From Anastrepha obliqua (Eukaryota; Arthropoda; Insecta; Diptera; Tephritidae), in the NCBI RefSeq assembly GCF_027943255.1, contig NC_072893.1:20420001-20484000 (forward strand): a DNA stretch of 64,000 nucleotides, written 5' to 3'. Both the position numbers and the translations under genes were made by a program. The notes beneath the pieces are model-generated. The model saw nothing but the letters and a program-made list of their open reading frames with translations, had not been told where the DNA came from and ran no database searches. Of this stretch, positions 1-10,439 are shown in pieces; within the stretch, counting starts at the first letter, position 1; every line of letters begins with the position of its first letter.

Positions 1-2490
1 GCAGAAGAGTCTCCAGAACTTCTCTTAAATACTCATTTTCCGGGATGTAGCGCTCACGATAGCGATGTTGGGAGAATTCGGCGAAGACGCTATAACCCAC
101 AGCAACATGCCGATGTAATAGTCACAATAGAGAAGGTTGCGTGGGCAATCAAATCGTTTTCACCTTTCAAATCTCCAGGCCCTGACGGGATTTTTCCCAA
201 GATGTTACAGGAAACTCTTGACAATATCCTACCATGGCTAATGGAAATTTTCAAAGCGTGTCTAAACCTAGGTTATATTCCAAATAGCTGGAAACCTGTT
301 AGAGTCATCTTCATACCAAAGGTAGACAGAAGGGGACATGAATCAGCGAAGGACTCTAGGCCAATTAGTCTGTCGTCCTTCGTTCTAAAAACATTTGAAT
401 GGCTTTTAGACATACACATTAGAAGCTCGCTGGAGAGCTCTAGTATATCAATTGCACAACAAGCTAACCTCAAGGTCAAATCGACGGAGACAGCGCTTCA
501 CGAGGTAATCCGAACAATAAAGAGGTCTCTAGCAAGCAAACAGTACACCATGACTGCTTTTCTTGGCATAGAAGGCGCATTTAATAACGTTAGCACTGAT
601 GCTATCCAACGGGCGTTAATAGACTCAGGGGTGGAAAATTGTATCAGCAATTGGATCTTCTCTATGCTAGAAACCAGGATAATTAGATCTAATATGGGTA
701 GTATCAACATAACAAAAGGAGTACACAGGGGCACTCCACAGGGGGTTATGTGTTATTAGTAAAACCTTAACAAAACTTAATTGAGGTGGGGTAAAAGTGG
801 TTGTGTACGCTGACGATGTAGTGTTAATAGCATCAGGACTGTGTCCCAATACGATCAGTGGGATCATTCAAAGGGCGCTAAGCGAGCTTAACTCTTACTA
901 CAGGCTACAGGTTGTGGCCTAAGTTTAAATGCGCGTAAAACAGAACTCATGCTATTTATATTACGACCAGATATAACGTACCAATTTTTACTCTACCAAA
1001 CATTAACGGACAAACCCTCTCACTTTTACCCAGTCCAAAGTACTTAGGGGTAATTCTGAACTCCAAACGTAGCTGGAAATTAAACATTGAAGAGTGGGTA
1101 AAGATAGCAGAAATCGCTGTATGTGCCTGTAAACGTATGCTAAGAAGAAGATTGGGTCTTCAATCCATGTATACATTATGGTTGTATAAGGCAGTTATAC
1201 GACCAATTTTAACGTATGGCTCGGTGGAAAGCTCTAGAGAGAGAATACAACATCAAAGTACTTGGCAGAATACAAAGATCAGCCTGTGCAATAAGAGTCG
1301 GTGCAATCAGACCATGTCCTAGGGAGGCCCTGATCGCTCTGACACACATTATTCCGGTAGATCTACATATCAAGAAGATGGTAACAATGAGTGCATTTAG
1401 GTTAAATGAAGCGGGTTGCTGGAAGAAAAAAGCTCATGGCCATGCCAGTCTATTACTGCGACAAGCCCAGTATACCTCGAAGAAGACTGACTACATCGTC
1501 CCGACGGTAACATTCAGGAGAAACTTTGTCAATCTCATTCCATCTCGGAATGGAATAAGGGATTCTTACTAAACAATTTCGACACTGCAGTCTATACAGA
1601 TCGCAGTAAAATGGATTGTGGTGTTGGAGCTGGTATATACTCTCATAGATCTAAAATTGAAAAATCTGTGCGTCTTCCCAATGCCTGTAGAGTCTTGCAG
1701 GCGGAAGGGCAATATCGCTATTCTTTCGGACAGCCAAGCTGCAATCCAGGCACTGGATCCAGCTACTACAAACTCTATGGTAGTGGAACAAAGTAGGTAT
1801 AGCCTCACCACCTTGAGTGTGAACCATAAAGTTACCTTAATCTGGGTGCCGAGGCATCGGAATAATGAAGGTAACGAAAAAGCAGATGAACTGGCAAGAA
1901 AGGGATCTGCCACGAATAACGCTCTTGCAGAATCAGTATTCACACCACTAGTGCGATTTCCTTAAAATACCTCCGAGTCCCAGATTGTAGATGGAGAGAC
2001 CAGACGAAATGCAAAATTAGCAGAACGTAATGGCCCACCTACTACCTCAAACAACCTCAAACAATCGTCAACATTGTTAAACATGAAACGACGGGACGCC
2101 TGGAGACTAACGGCAGTCATAACTGGCTTTTGGTCTATGGGAGAATAAGAGGCCAAAATGGGCATCCCTCACAACACATACTGCCACAGTTGTAAACACC
2201 GGAGAAAAAGGAAACAATCTTCCATTTCCTCTGCGAATGCCCTGCCCTATGGAAGGACAGAATGTTAACACTAGATAAACCGCTGTTCGAGAGTCTGGAA
2301 CATCTGTCTGGCTTAGATATCAACAACCTGATAAGGTTCCTGAACCGCACAGACTAGATATAGTCATGCTGTAAATAACTGGTAAACAAGTTGGTAACGA
2401 GGATGTGGCAACAAAATGGTGCGGAAGCGTTAGTTGGATTCTGGAAGTATCACCACTTAAACGAACCAACCAACCAGGCTTGTCTCGAAG
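1..2490 (+). mobile_element. Decayed LINE with reverse transcriptase and RNase H (I/LOA/R1-type), 5' end outside window
   Basis: Seen: a frame open from base 1 to the stop at 757-759 holds the start of a reverse transcriptase palm (FKSPGPDGIFPKM, then DSRPISLSSFVLKTFEWLLD). The stretch after GTPQG is lost, and the catalytic box YADDVVL (806-826) lies in another frame. The thumb (KYLGVILNSKRSWK, about 1037) and the linker (GCWKKKAHGHASLL, about 1415) follow in shifted frames. An RNase H domain is recognisable from VYTDRSK (1590, usual form TDGSK), DSQAAIQAL (1729) and WVPRHRNNEGNEKADELARK (1843-1902). A C-terminal CCHC pattern uses codons at 2182, 2191, 2223 and 2232, and the frame ends at 2356-2358. 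Known: this domain order is typical of RNase H-bearing LINEs that copy themselves by target-primed reverse transcription. Several frameshifts and stops make it non-functional. The exact clade (LOA or I) is uncertain. Confidence 0.85.
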
Positions 2491-2559
2491 ATATCTTCAC
2501 GGCTGCAGAAACATAGAATTTTTAGCTTGTTTGTGAGATGCATAAATGAGACTAGTGTT

Positions 2560-2960
2560 TTGCGTGTTCGGCGATTTTCTGCTATCGAAAAAAAATGGAT
2601 TAAAGAAGTTGCATGAATTTTTGTGTAAAAAGTAAAAAACCCGTTTACAAGTGGTACAAGCTTTTCACAGAAGGTCGAGAAGATGTGAACGACAATGCTC
2701 GCTCTGGACGCTCTGGACTCAGCACCTCAACAACCGAGAAAAATGTTGAGAAAGTGAAGAAAATTGTTATGGAGAATCGTCGCATGAGCACCAGGAATTG
2801 TTGAATGACGTCAACGATGATTGGGGTTTTGCTTAAAAGGGTCTTAACTGGTGACGAATCATGGGTATGTGGTTATGACATCGAATAAATGGAATGAGTT
2901 CAAAAGAGCCAAGAGTCAATAGCAGAAAACCGCTGAACACACAAAATACTTGTCTTATTT
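2560..2960 (+). pseudogene. mariner-like transposase fragment
   Basis: Seen: FCVKSKKPVYKWYKLFTEGREDVNDNARSGR-type sequence (2613-2804), followed after a deletion by QELLNDVNDD and LLKRVLTGDESWVCGYDIE (about 2800-2890) in other frames. This is the helix-turn-helix half of a DD34D mariner transposase joined to the first catalytic Asp (TGDE). The second and third catalytic residues and the terminal inverted repeats are not visible. It is squeezed between the end of a LINE and a jockey-type fragment on the other strand. A dead relic. Confidence 0.7.
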
Positions 2961-3190
2961 ATGCCTCTCATTGGCGCATTGGCGCACATGCGTAACACTT
3001 TTGACTGGAATCCCTGCAACTTTTCTAGGCTAGATTTTGAGGCCACGTGAGAATACCTAAATATTTGATGTTTTCTGTCCGAGGTATCATATTAGAGCGT
3101 TGTTTAGAGATACGGCAGGTCATGCTGGTTTCGTTAGCTTTTATTCGTCAAGTTTTCAACCAGGAACTAACACTGCTTAGGTTTTCTTGT
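2955..3190 (-). pseudogene. jockey-type LINE fragment (reverse transcriptase thumb)
   Basis: On the minus strand a frame reads ETSMTCRISKQRSNMIPRTE, then ENIKYLGILTWPQNL, then SSLEKLQGFQSKVLRMCANA in a shifted frame. This matches the post-palm thumb of jockey-clade elements (KYLGIHLD, followed by IQRFQNKVLRMIANAPW). Only about 80 codons survive, with at least one frameshift. It abuts the DD41D mariner that starts at 3196. No 3' tail or target duplication was recognised. Confidence 0.6.
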
Positions 3191-4179
3191 AAGTAAAGGG
3201 TGATTTTTTAGCAATTATCTCTTTAAACAGTTGGTTTAAACAGCTGACGCACGTTTCGTGTTTTGTTTCACTGTCAAACATCTTCAGTTTGGTCTATAAT
3301 TTAACCATGAATCGTCTTACAAACGAACAACGCTTGCAAATCATTGAATTTTATTATAAAAATGCGTGTTCTGTTAAGAAAGTTTATCGCGCGCTTCTTC
3401 CATTTTATGGTCAGTTTAATCGACCCACTGAAGCGGCTATTCGAGCTATTGTGACTAAATTTAGAACCAAATTTACATTATTGGACATCAAACCACCAAC
3501 ACGCTTACGCAGAGGGAGAACTGAAGAAAATATCGCAGCAATTGCGCCTCTGTTACTCAACAACGTGGAAAAGTTTGCGAAAGGATTTAGGTGTGAAGCA
3601 TTTCAAAATAGAGCTGGTGCAAGAATTGAAGCCGAACGACCTACCGCACCGCAGAATTTTTGGTGAATAGGCTCTTGGAAAGTTGGCCAAAGATCCACTT
3701 TTTTATTGAAAAATTGTGTTCAGCTTCGGTTTTAGTTCAATGGGTACGTAAATAAGCAGAATTGTCGATTTTGGAGTGAAGATCAGCCAGACGAATTGCA
3801 AGAGCTACCAATGTATACAGAAAAGGTCACAGTTTGGTGCGGTTTATGGGCTGGAGGTATCATTGGGCCGTACTTCTTCAAAGATGCTGTGAATCGTAAC
3901 GTAACTGTGAATGGTGAGCGCTACCGTGAAATGATATCCAACTTTTTTTTGCCCAAAATGCAAAGGCTTGACTTCCATGACATGTGGTTTCAGCAAGACG
4001 GTGCCACATGCCACACAGCACGCGTAACAATGGACTTGTTGAGAGGCGAGTTCGGTGAACATTTTATTTCACGTTCGGGACCTGTAAATTGGCCACCCAG
4101 ATCGTGCGAAATAACGCCTTTAGATTATTGACGTGATAACGTCTTATAATTCGATTTAACAGGCTGCACGCACGAAAAA

Positions 4180-4269
4180 ATGTGTCGTTACCTTGCTCAT
4201 TAGTGTTACCTTGCTCATTTGTCGTTATCTTGCCCATTTGTCGTTACCTTGCTCATTGCCGTTACCTTG
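4180..4269 (+). repeat. Minisatellite inside Helentron-like copy 1
   Basis: About five units of 17-20 bases built on GTTACCTTGCTCATTTGTC, with small length differences. The other copy of the element carries the inverse unit (GAGCAAGGTAACACTAAT) about seven times at 45222-45354. The array is therefore part of the element and varies in copy number. Confidence 0.85.
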
Positions 4270-4272
4270 AAT

Positions 4273-4916
4273 GAACTGCAAGCGAAAGCGCGGAACGAAC
4301 GACAAAGCAAACAAAGCAAACGAACAGCAACGTTCGACATCTTGCTCTCTCCTACTTAAGTGAGCGTATATATGTATGTATATGCGCATATGTACATATA
4401 TAAATTCACGTATTTGTATTTGCATATGCCTTCTTATTGATTATTATTAATTTGATTTACTTGAAGAATTTAAAATAAAACCAAGTTTGTTAATAATACC
4501 TGTTGTTTTAATGTTATTATTATTAATTTTTTTATTATATATGAAGGAAAAAATGTATGGTACTATTTACCACATACCTTATAAGATATGTTGTATACTA
4601 ATATATGTATATAAACATGCATATACATATACAATTTCGCGCAATTTTCAAAAAGAACAAATCTATATGTAAAGATGCATACAAGTCATATGGACATATC
4701 AAATATACGAATCTATTCCGTACGCAAGCAAATGTAAGCTAATGTGCTTGAACTGCAAGCGAGAGCGCGGAACGAACGACAAAGAGCACAATCGGCCCCC
4801 GCGTTCGGCAACGTTCGACATCTGGCTCTGTCCTACTTGAGTGAGCATATATATGTATGTATATGCGCATATGTAGGTATATAAATTCACCTACTTGTAT
4901 TTGCATATGCCTTCTT
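4273..4916 (+). repeat. Duplicated block of about 165 bp
   Basis: The stretch from GAACTGCAAGCGAAAGCGCG to GCATATGCCTTCTT occurs at 4273-4436 and again at 4750-4916, with scattered substitutions. Between them lies a spacer that is AT-rich (4437-4749). The second Helentron-like copy has only one such block (about 45052-45215). Translations of this block are not thought to be genes. Confidence 0.8.
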
Positions 4917-5591
4917 CCTGTGTGCATGGTAATGAACCATTTCTCTGTTGAGAATAGGACGATGATAGAAAAAGTAGGAAATGAAAGGGAGTGTTTCGAG
5001 TGTAAAGTGTATTGAAAAAGGCAAATCGATGATGGTGCCTCTTAGTGTTGTTGACTTTTTAACGTCTGATGCACAATCGAAATTGAAGATATCTTTCATG
5101 AATGAATAAATGTTTCGTCATTTTTCACGTTTGTGTAAATGTAACTTGACCTATTCCATTGCAATTCCATTTACCTCCTCCTCTATATCCATACAAAATA
5201 TCTATCAAACAAATAAAATTAAAATTTTGTTTTGAAAATTGCAACCATTCCATCAATATTTTCTTATGACGATGTCACGTTAAACTATCGTCAGTAAACC
5301 GACTTTACAGACAACCTCTTTTTTTTGTAGGGCTATGTTAAAGCTCATGTCTACTCAGACAAGCCTGCTTCAATTAACGCATTGGAAGACAACATTAAAG
5401 AATTTGTATGTGAGATACCGGCCGAAACATTAGAAAGAGTATGCCAAAATTGGACTAAGCGGATGGACCATTTGAAGCGCAGTCGCGGTCAACATTTGCA
5501 TGAAATAATCTTCAAACATTAAATTATATGGACTGTGCTATCGACTTAAATAAAAATTTCATGCATATTTCTGAATTTTACGTGTTTTTTT

Positions 5592-7500
5592 GGAAAACTT
5601 TCCTATAGCTCTTAAAAAATCAAGCTTTAGTAAGAAGCAATTAAGGCATGGCTACTTCTGGACATTAAAACCATATCACCGGCATAAGTGGCTGCGAACA
5701 AATTGTACAAAACGGGTTCTAGGACGCTTCCTTGGGGTATAGGACGCAGGTGTACTTTAATTTCGTGGAAATTGGTAGTTTCGTCGTTTATTTTGACAAG
5801 AGAATGTCTACAGATACGATAAAAGAAGCAGAAGTAATGATGCGGCAGGCTCGTTTTAAGTTTGCCTCCGTGCCATACCTTACCCATGTGGGAAACCCGG
5901 CGCCTTTTTGGTTTTGAGATCTTTCCTAATTGTGTAGGAATGGGGAAATCCCGGAATGAAATGGAAATTTTTTAATTTTATGGTCTTCTTCCGCATTTTG
6001 TCCCGGAAATGGTAATATACAAAAACATTTGAAAGATGTTTCGCAAACTCGATAAATTTTTCCTTGACAGTTTTTGCCCAGATGCCGTAGGACGTTTTTA
6101 TCGGTGCAATGTGAGATGTTGGCTGTAACGTTGCTTTCGTTGCCTTCCACAGTGAATAGTCCGTAGTTTGTTAGACGAGAGGTTGGATAAGTACTCTAGA
6201 AATTCTGCATTCTTTGCGTCTTTTAGTGCGGGTTTTAATTGCTTTGTGAGCCTGTTAAGGGAACCCGGCGGACAAGAAATTTCAAAAAGTCTATTTTTGT
6301 TTTTTTCGATATTTCGAAAGTATAGTATCTTAGGAGTATACTGTGAACTTTTCATGCGGAGATTCCCAATATTATAGCTTCTATAGTCACTTAACTAGGC
6401 AGAGAGCGGTCCGCGCGCTCCTCTACCTCAAACTTTAAACTCATTTATCTCGGAATGACTTTTTTCGGCCTGGTGTTGTCACAAAAAAAAAAAAAAACAC
6501 TATTCAAGCGAATCGTCTGAAATTTTAATATGTTGTTCATATTTTTGTGATTAAAAAACTGAAAACAAAACCGATTTTAAGAGTGTCAAGTTCAAAACTG
6601 CGCTATTTTTTTTTTTTTTATTCTAGTACGGGACAGAGTTACAGTCATACTGATGTATAGTTATTTGGTTCTTGGGTTAAATAGAAGAGCCAAAATGGAC
6701 AACACCGCCCAGGTCCAATTTTTCGGGAGGGACAATTTTTAAATTATTATTATTATTAATTACTGTGAAAATTAAAATTTTTAAAAAATTTAAAAAAAAA
6801 TACAAAAATTAAAAAAAAAATTAAAAAAAAAATAAAAAATTTAATTAAAATTTTTAAAATTAAATTATATTTTTTTTAATTTACTTAAAATTTAAATTAC
6901 ATACATTTTTTTTTTTAATTTATTTAAAATTTTAAAATTTAATAAATTTTTTTTTTTTAATTTTTGTATGTGAAAGAAGTTAAATAAAATGCCTAAAAAT
7001 TTAGATATCGTTGTTCATATTTTTATTGTAAAAAATTCCTGAAAATACCCTAATTTTCGAGCTCTAGCCACCGGAACCCCTTAAGCTGTTTTTATTCATT
7101 TTTGTTTCTGTTTGTTTTTTTGCAAAATGCGCCGTGGCTTGCGGTTTTCATTTATTAAAGTTTTAATGCGATCGTCAATGTGTGTGGCACCGTAGTTGCA
7201 TCCGTCCATGCAGCACTTTGAATACATTTGTTGAAAAGTTCGACGGCAATATCCAAATCAGTGCTGATTTTTAGCTCAATATTTAGTAACAGCGACTTCA
7301 CGACCAATTATTTAAAGTATACCCAGTTGGTTCGATTATTATCCAACGTTGCTGAGTTTTCTTATCGTAAAAACAAGAATTTACTCGTAAAGTTGAAATC
7401 AATGGCGAGTCGTGTGATGAGAGCTCGGCGCATCTATCTATGGTGACTATTTTCGGATACCCCTCTGCTTATGCAGAAATCGATGACGTCTGGTATTTTA
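5592..7500 (-). mobile_element. jockey-clade LINE, decayed, interrupted by a TTAA-flanked MITE
   Basis: Minus strand, 5' to 3': endonuclease C-terminus (IPDVIDFCISRGVS near 7480, then NRTNWVYFK, then VELFNKCIQSAAWTDAT near 7200), linker KQLNRLTKQLKPALKDAKNA (which spans the MITE insertion), EFLEYLSNLSSNK, and the reverse transcriptase palm VKINDETTNF then PQGSVLEPVLYNLF, with the catalytic box degraded from YADD to YAGD (about 5670). The domain order and wording are those of jockey-type LINEs. Many frameshifts are present. Removing 6259-7080 plus one TTAA restores the linker frame, apart from a pre-existing stop. Non-functional. Confidence 0.8.
6259..7080. mobile_element. TTAA-flanked MITE (piggyBac-like), about 822 bp
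   Basis: Seen: TTAA at 6255-6258 and again at 7081-7084. Just inside lie GGGAACCCGGCGG on the left and, read on the other strand, GGGGTTCCGGTGG on the right. These are imperfect 13-base inverted ends (9 of 13 match). The interior is noncoding and extremely AT-rich between about 6740 and 6970 (A and T runs). The insertion interrupts a jockey LINE whose reading frame resumes when it is removed. Known: piggyBac-superfamily elements duplicate TTAA on insertion. No transposase is encoded here, so the superfamily rests on the target site alone. Confidence 0.7.
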
Positions 7501-7509
7501 TTCGAGTCG

Positions 7510-7925
7510 CTCAACCTTAGGTAGGGTGCCCTGAAGAGAAATGATGAAAGTTATTCACCTGCATGGGTCTGAAGAGTTTACGTCCTCTGGAGTTATCAGG
7601 CGTGAGCCCCATATTATACATGTATTACTTTCTACTTTATTTGAATGTGTTTCATAGTAATGACACCAAGCTATACAATAATAATCTGGGAGACTGCGCA
7701 ACAATGAAACATACAGAGTTTTTAAAATCATTGAATTAGAGAAATCTTCTGAGTTCCTACGAATAAATCGAATCATTGAAAATGATTTAGACACCATATA
7801 GACCCCATGATCCACAAAAGCTAGTTTCGAATCGAAAATCAAATCCAGGTCTTTTAAATTATTATTTTTTTCAATATCTTGGCATACATATTGTAAATGA
7901 AAGTAAAGGTTGATCAAGTAAGGGT
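7510..7925 (-). pseudogene. LINE reverse transcriptase thumb fragment (jockey/CR1-type)
   Basis: Minus-strand frame with NNLKDLDLIFDSKLAFVDHG, SFSMIRFIRRNSEDFSNSMI, LKTLYVSLLRS and AWCHYYETHSNKVES. In intact relatives this is the thumb region after the YADD box (LGVIFD.KLSF, then RNS.EF, then LKTLY.SLVRS, then W.P.Y). It is open for 120 codons but has no catalytic box. It lies between a jockey endonuclease end and a DD41D mariner. I cannot tell whether it belongs to the same insertion as the neighbouring jockey element. Confidence 0.65.
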
Positions 7926-7926
7926 G

Positions 7927-8770
7927 TCCAAGAAAATAGAGGTATCGGATTTTAAATTGAAATAAAACAACGAAAATTCAAATTGATTGGGCAATCTTTA
8001 TTATGTATTTTTGTGTGGGAGATATTTACAAAAAATATATGTTATGAATGATATATTTTTTATAGATAATTCCTGTGATATGTTGGCCGCAACTGCGCTG
8101 TAATTCAGGTCATTCTTAACCACCAATTTGGAATGACTCGCTGGAGCACTTCGACCGGTATCTCGTGAATAATTTTAGTAATATTACCTTCCAATGCCTC
8201 AAGCGAAGTTGGTTTTTCTTCAATGCATTTAGATTTTCATACCCTCCGAAATAAAAGTCCCAAGGTGTGGTATCTCTTGATCTTGGTAGCCAATCCATTG
8301 GTCCTATACGGGAGATAAATCCATTGTTTCACGGACTATATGACAAGTAGCGCCGTCGCCGTCTTGTTGGAACCACGGCGAATTTGTTGTGCAGATCAGG
8401 GACTTAAATTTTCGGGATCCGGCTTCAAAAAGTCGTTTATCATGGCGCGATTTACTGTTGCATTGCCGCCAGTCTCATCCTTGAATTATGGGCCGATGAT
8501 TCCTCCAGCCCATAAGCGGCACCAAACGATTGGTTTCAATGGATGTAAAGGCTGTACTTGATTCACTTCCGGTTGCTCTTCATCTCAAATACGGCAATTT
8601 ATATCAAAAATGGGTCTAATCGCTGAACATCTGGCCTGAGCGCCTGGTTGGCCTGTGTTCGCGATTAACACAAAGCGAACGATTTTTCACAGAGCGTTGA
8701 ATTTCGTAATACAATTTTACCATTTGTAAACGTTGTCGAGGCGTTAATCTCCCCATGATGAAATGTCTAG
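7927..8770 (-). mobile_element. DD41D (rosa-type) mariner-like relic, copy 2
   Basis: Minus strand: MGRLTPRQRLQMVKLYYE (N-terminus near 8755), a large internal loss, PLMGWR fragments, WFQQDGDGATCHIVRETMD (about 8370) and DWLPRSRDTTPWDFYFGGYE, which corresponds to the NWPPRSCDLTPLDFFLWGY signature with the last Asp still present. The 3' noncoding end (about 7935-8010) closely matches the 3' end of the relic at 36600-37465, so the two are the same sublineage. Frameshifts and stops throughout; dead. Confidence 0.75.
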
Positions 8771-8774
8771 ATAA

Positions 8775-9955
8775 TAGCAGTACTCCGAGTCCGCCTTCTT
8801 GGCCCGGCCCTTAACAAAATAAAAATGATGCGGCTGGGTATAAAAATTATTTTTGCTGCCCTTGTAATTAACAGACTCTTTAAAACATGATTAAATCGGG
8901 CTAACAATGACATAAATAGCCTGAAGAAATTTATAAGGGTTACTGGCTGACTAAATTAGAGACACCTACCCCGCATCCACTAACAAAAAACCCATAAATT
9001 TAAATTACTAAATAAGTGTTCTTGTTACCAACTTTTTGCCATACGCCTCACCTCACTGTCCATGTCGCTGCTTTCAAAATCCCATTAGCAATATTAGTCA
9101 GCCAATGGTCACAAAAGAATACTTAGGCGCTCAGGAGAGAAGGTGAGAAATGTCAAGAAACAAAATTAATTCAAAAGAAAATTGAAAGTGGGTGCAGGTA
9201 GGAACAAATAAAAAGAGAGAAATGTACACTAACACACAAAAATCAACAATAACCATAGCTCCACTCTGCGTCCCACTTGATGACCTATACCTTTTTGTAT
9301 TTTTTTATACTTTTTTCTCTTTTTGTCTTTTATTGCGCACTTCGTTTTTACCCAATTTTCGATAAATATTTTATTAATCACAGCATGAAATGTGGCATTC
9401 AACCATAATATTACAAATTTTCCTGCGCCCGCTGCCGCAATTCAGGGAACCTTCCAACGGGGATCCATATAAATGGTAGTTTGCTGTGGCTTAGGCTGCG
9501 GTTGCCTCATTGCCTACGTTGGTCACTTTCACCACATTTTTTTTAGGTTAACTAGCGGGGCATATTTTGTACTTATCGCCTTTTGTGCCGTGTGCGGTGT
9601 GCGAATTGATGTGGTGTCAGGGAGCGGGTGAGTTACTGGCCCTTGAAGTTGACATGGTTTCGGGTGGGTTGCTCGAAAATGCTCTGCTTTGTTTTCGCAC
9701 TACATAAATTATCCCTGTTTTTCTCTCATTATCAAGTCGCTAGCGCTGACAAAAAAGCATGCACAGGTACCTAAATGTAAATAAGGAAACAAGAACAGCT
9801 GCGAAGTAGTGAAATAGTGACCCAGTAGGGAAAAGCTGAGCTGAGTAGGGAACAAACTTTCAGTTCAGCATGAATACTAACTCTTTCAGAAAATGTGGAA
9901 AACTTCGCTGTAACGACTTTGAGAGTGGACATCGAGTCAAGTCTATTAGTTCTGA
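8775..9955. other. Spacer without a recognisable gene
   Basis: Mostly AT-rich single-copy-looking DNA. No open frame with recognisable protein motifs, no tRNA fold and no clear repeat was seen. Position 9280-9330 holds T-rich runs. Confidence 0.5.
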
Positions 9956-9960
9956 ACTAA

Positions 9961-10258
9961 CCTCGGATACCCTTTTTGGGTATTTGGCCGAGCTCCTCCT
10001 CCCATTTGCGTGGCGCGCGTCTTGATGTTGCTGCTCAAATGCAGAGATCTACAGTTTTAAGCCGACTCCAAACGGCAGATATGAGGGGATTTTTCATGGG
10101 AGAAATACACTCGGAAGGTTGCCATTGCTTGCCGAGAGGCGACCGCTATTAGAATACACTCTTTTTCTATCACTTTGGTGTTTCATGCATCGAGATTCGA
10201 ACCTACACCCTCCCGAATGGTAGTCATGCACCAACTCATACGGTTACTGAGACAGGAT
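9961..10258 (-). mobile_element. tRNA-derived SINE, copy 1
   Basis: Minus strand. The RNA polymerase III B-box-like GGTTCGAATCTCG lies at about 10191-10203; the A box near 10240 is degraded. The body holds the shared blocks GCCGTTTGGAGTCGGCTT and AGGAGGAGCTCGGCCAAATA. The same unit occurs at 14016-14336 and 62002-62285, and partly at 23937-24113. The unit is therefore a dispersed short element with a tRNA-like head. It has no coding capacity. Confidence 0.75.
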
Positions 10259-10439
10259 AAAAGACTGGCCTGGTGAGGAGCGCACTTGAACAAATCATCA
10301 AAATACGACCGTCGTGATACCATAAAAGCTGAGAACAAAAGGAAAAGAGTCAAACATGCAGAGCAAGAAAGAAGGTGTTTTAGAGGATGACGACCAACAG
10401 TGGCTACTTACTTTCGTATTAATCGCTTCAAGCTCAACC

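Larger units (their letters stand above)
4130..5318 (+). mobile_element. Helentron-like non-autonomous element, copy 1
   Basis: Seen: the insertion lies inside the codons for LDYFLWGY of a DD41D transposase. It begins GACGTGATAACGTC and ends GACAACCTC, with T runs on both sides. Near the right end GACGATGTCACGTTAAA is the inverse of the left-end motif, and GTCAGTAAACCGAC can fold into a short hairpin about 20 bases from the end. A second copy at 43765-45406 (opposite orientation) shares both ends. The core holds a tandem repeat of GTTACCTTGCTCAT units (4180-4269) and a block of about 165 bp present twice (4273-4436 and 4750-4916). No transposase was recognised. Known: Helentron-derived non-autonomous elements insert between T residues and carry subterminal inverted repeats and tandem-repeat cores. 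The assignment is inference. Confidence 0.6.
3196..5591 (+). mobile_element. DD41D (rosa-type) mariner-like element, copy 1, split by a Helentron-like insertion
   Basis: Starts with AAGGGTGATTTTTT after a TA at 3194-3195. Transposase frame from ATG 3307: MNRLTNEQRLQIIEFYYKNA, then homeodomain-like sequence, then shifted frames with PNDLPHRRIFGE, WCGLWAGGIIGPYFF, WFQQDGATCHTA (about 3985) and SCEITPLDY (about 4105). From the Asp of QDGATCH to the Asp of PLDY there are 41 intervening residues. That is the spacing of the rosa/DD41D branch. The first catalytic Asp (usual SDEAHF) is lost in a damaged stretch near 3720. The coding sequence stops at the Helentron-like insertion (4130-5318) and resumes at 5319 (GYVKAHVYSDKPASI to HLHEIIFKH). 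The 3' terminal repeat is missing beyond 5591, where a jockey element begins. Confidence 0.85.
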
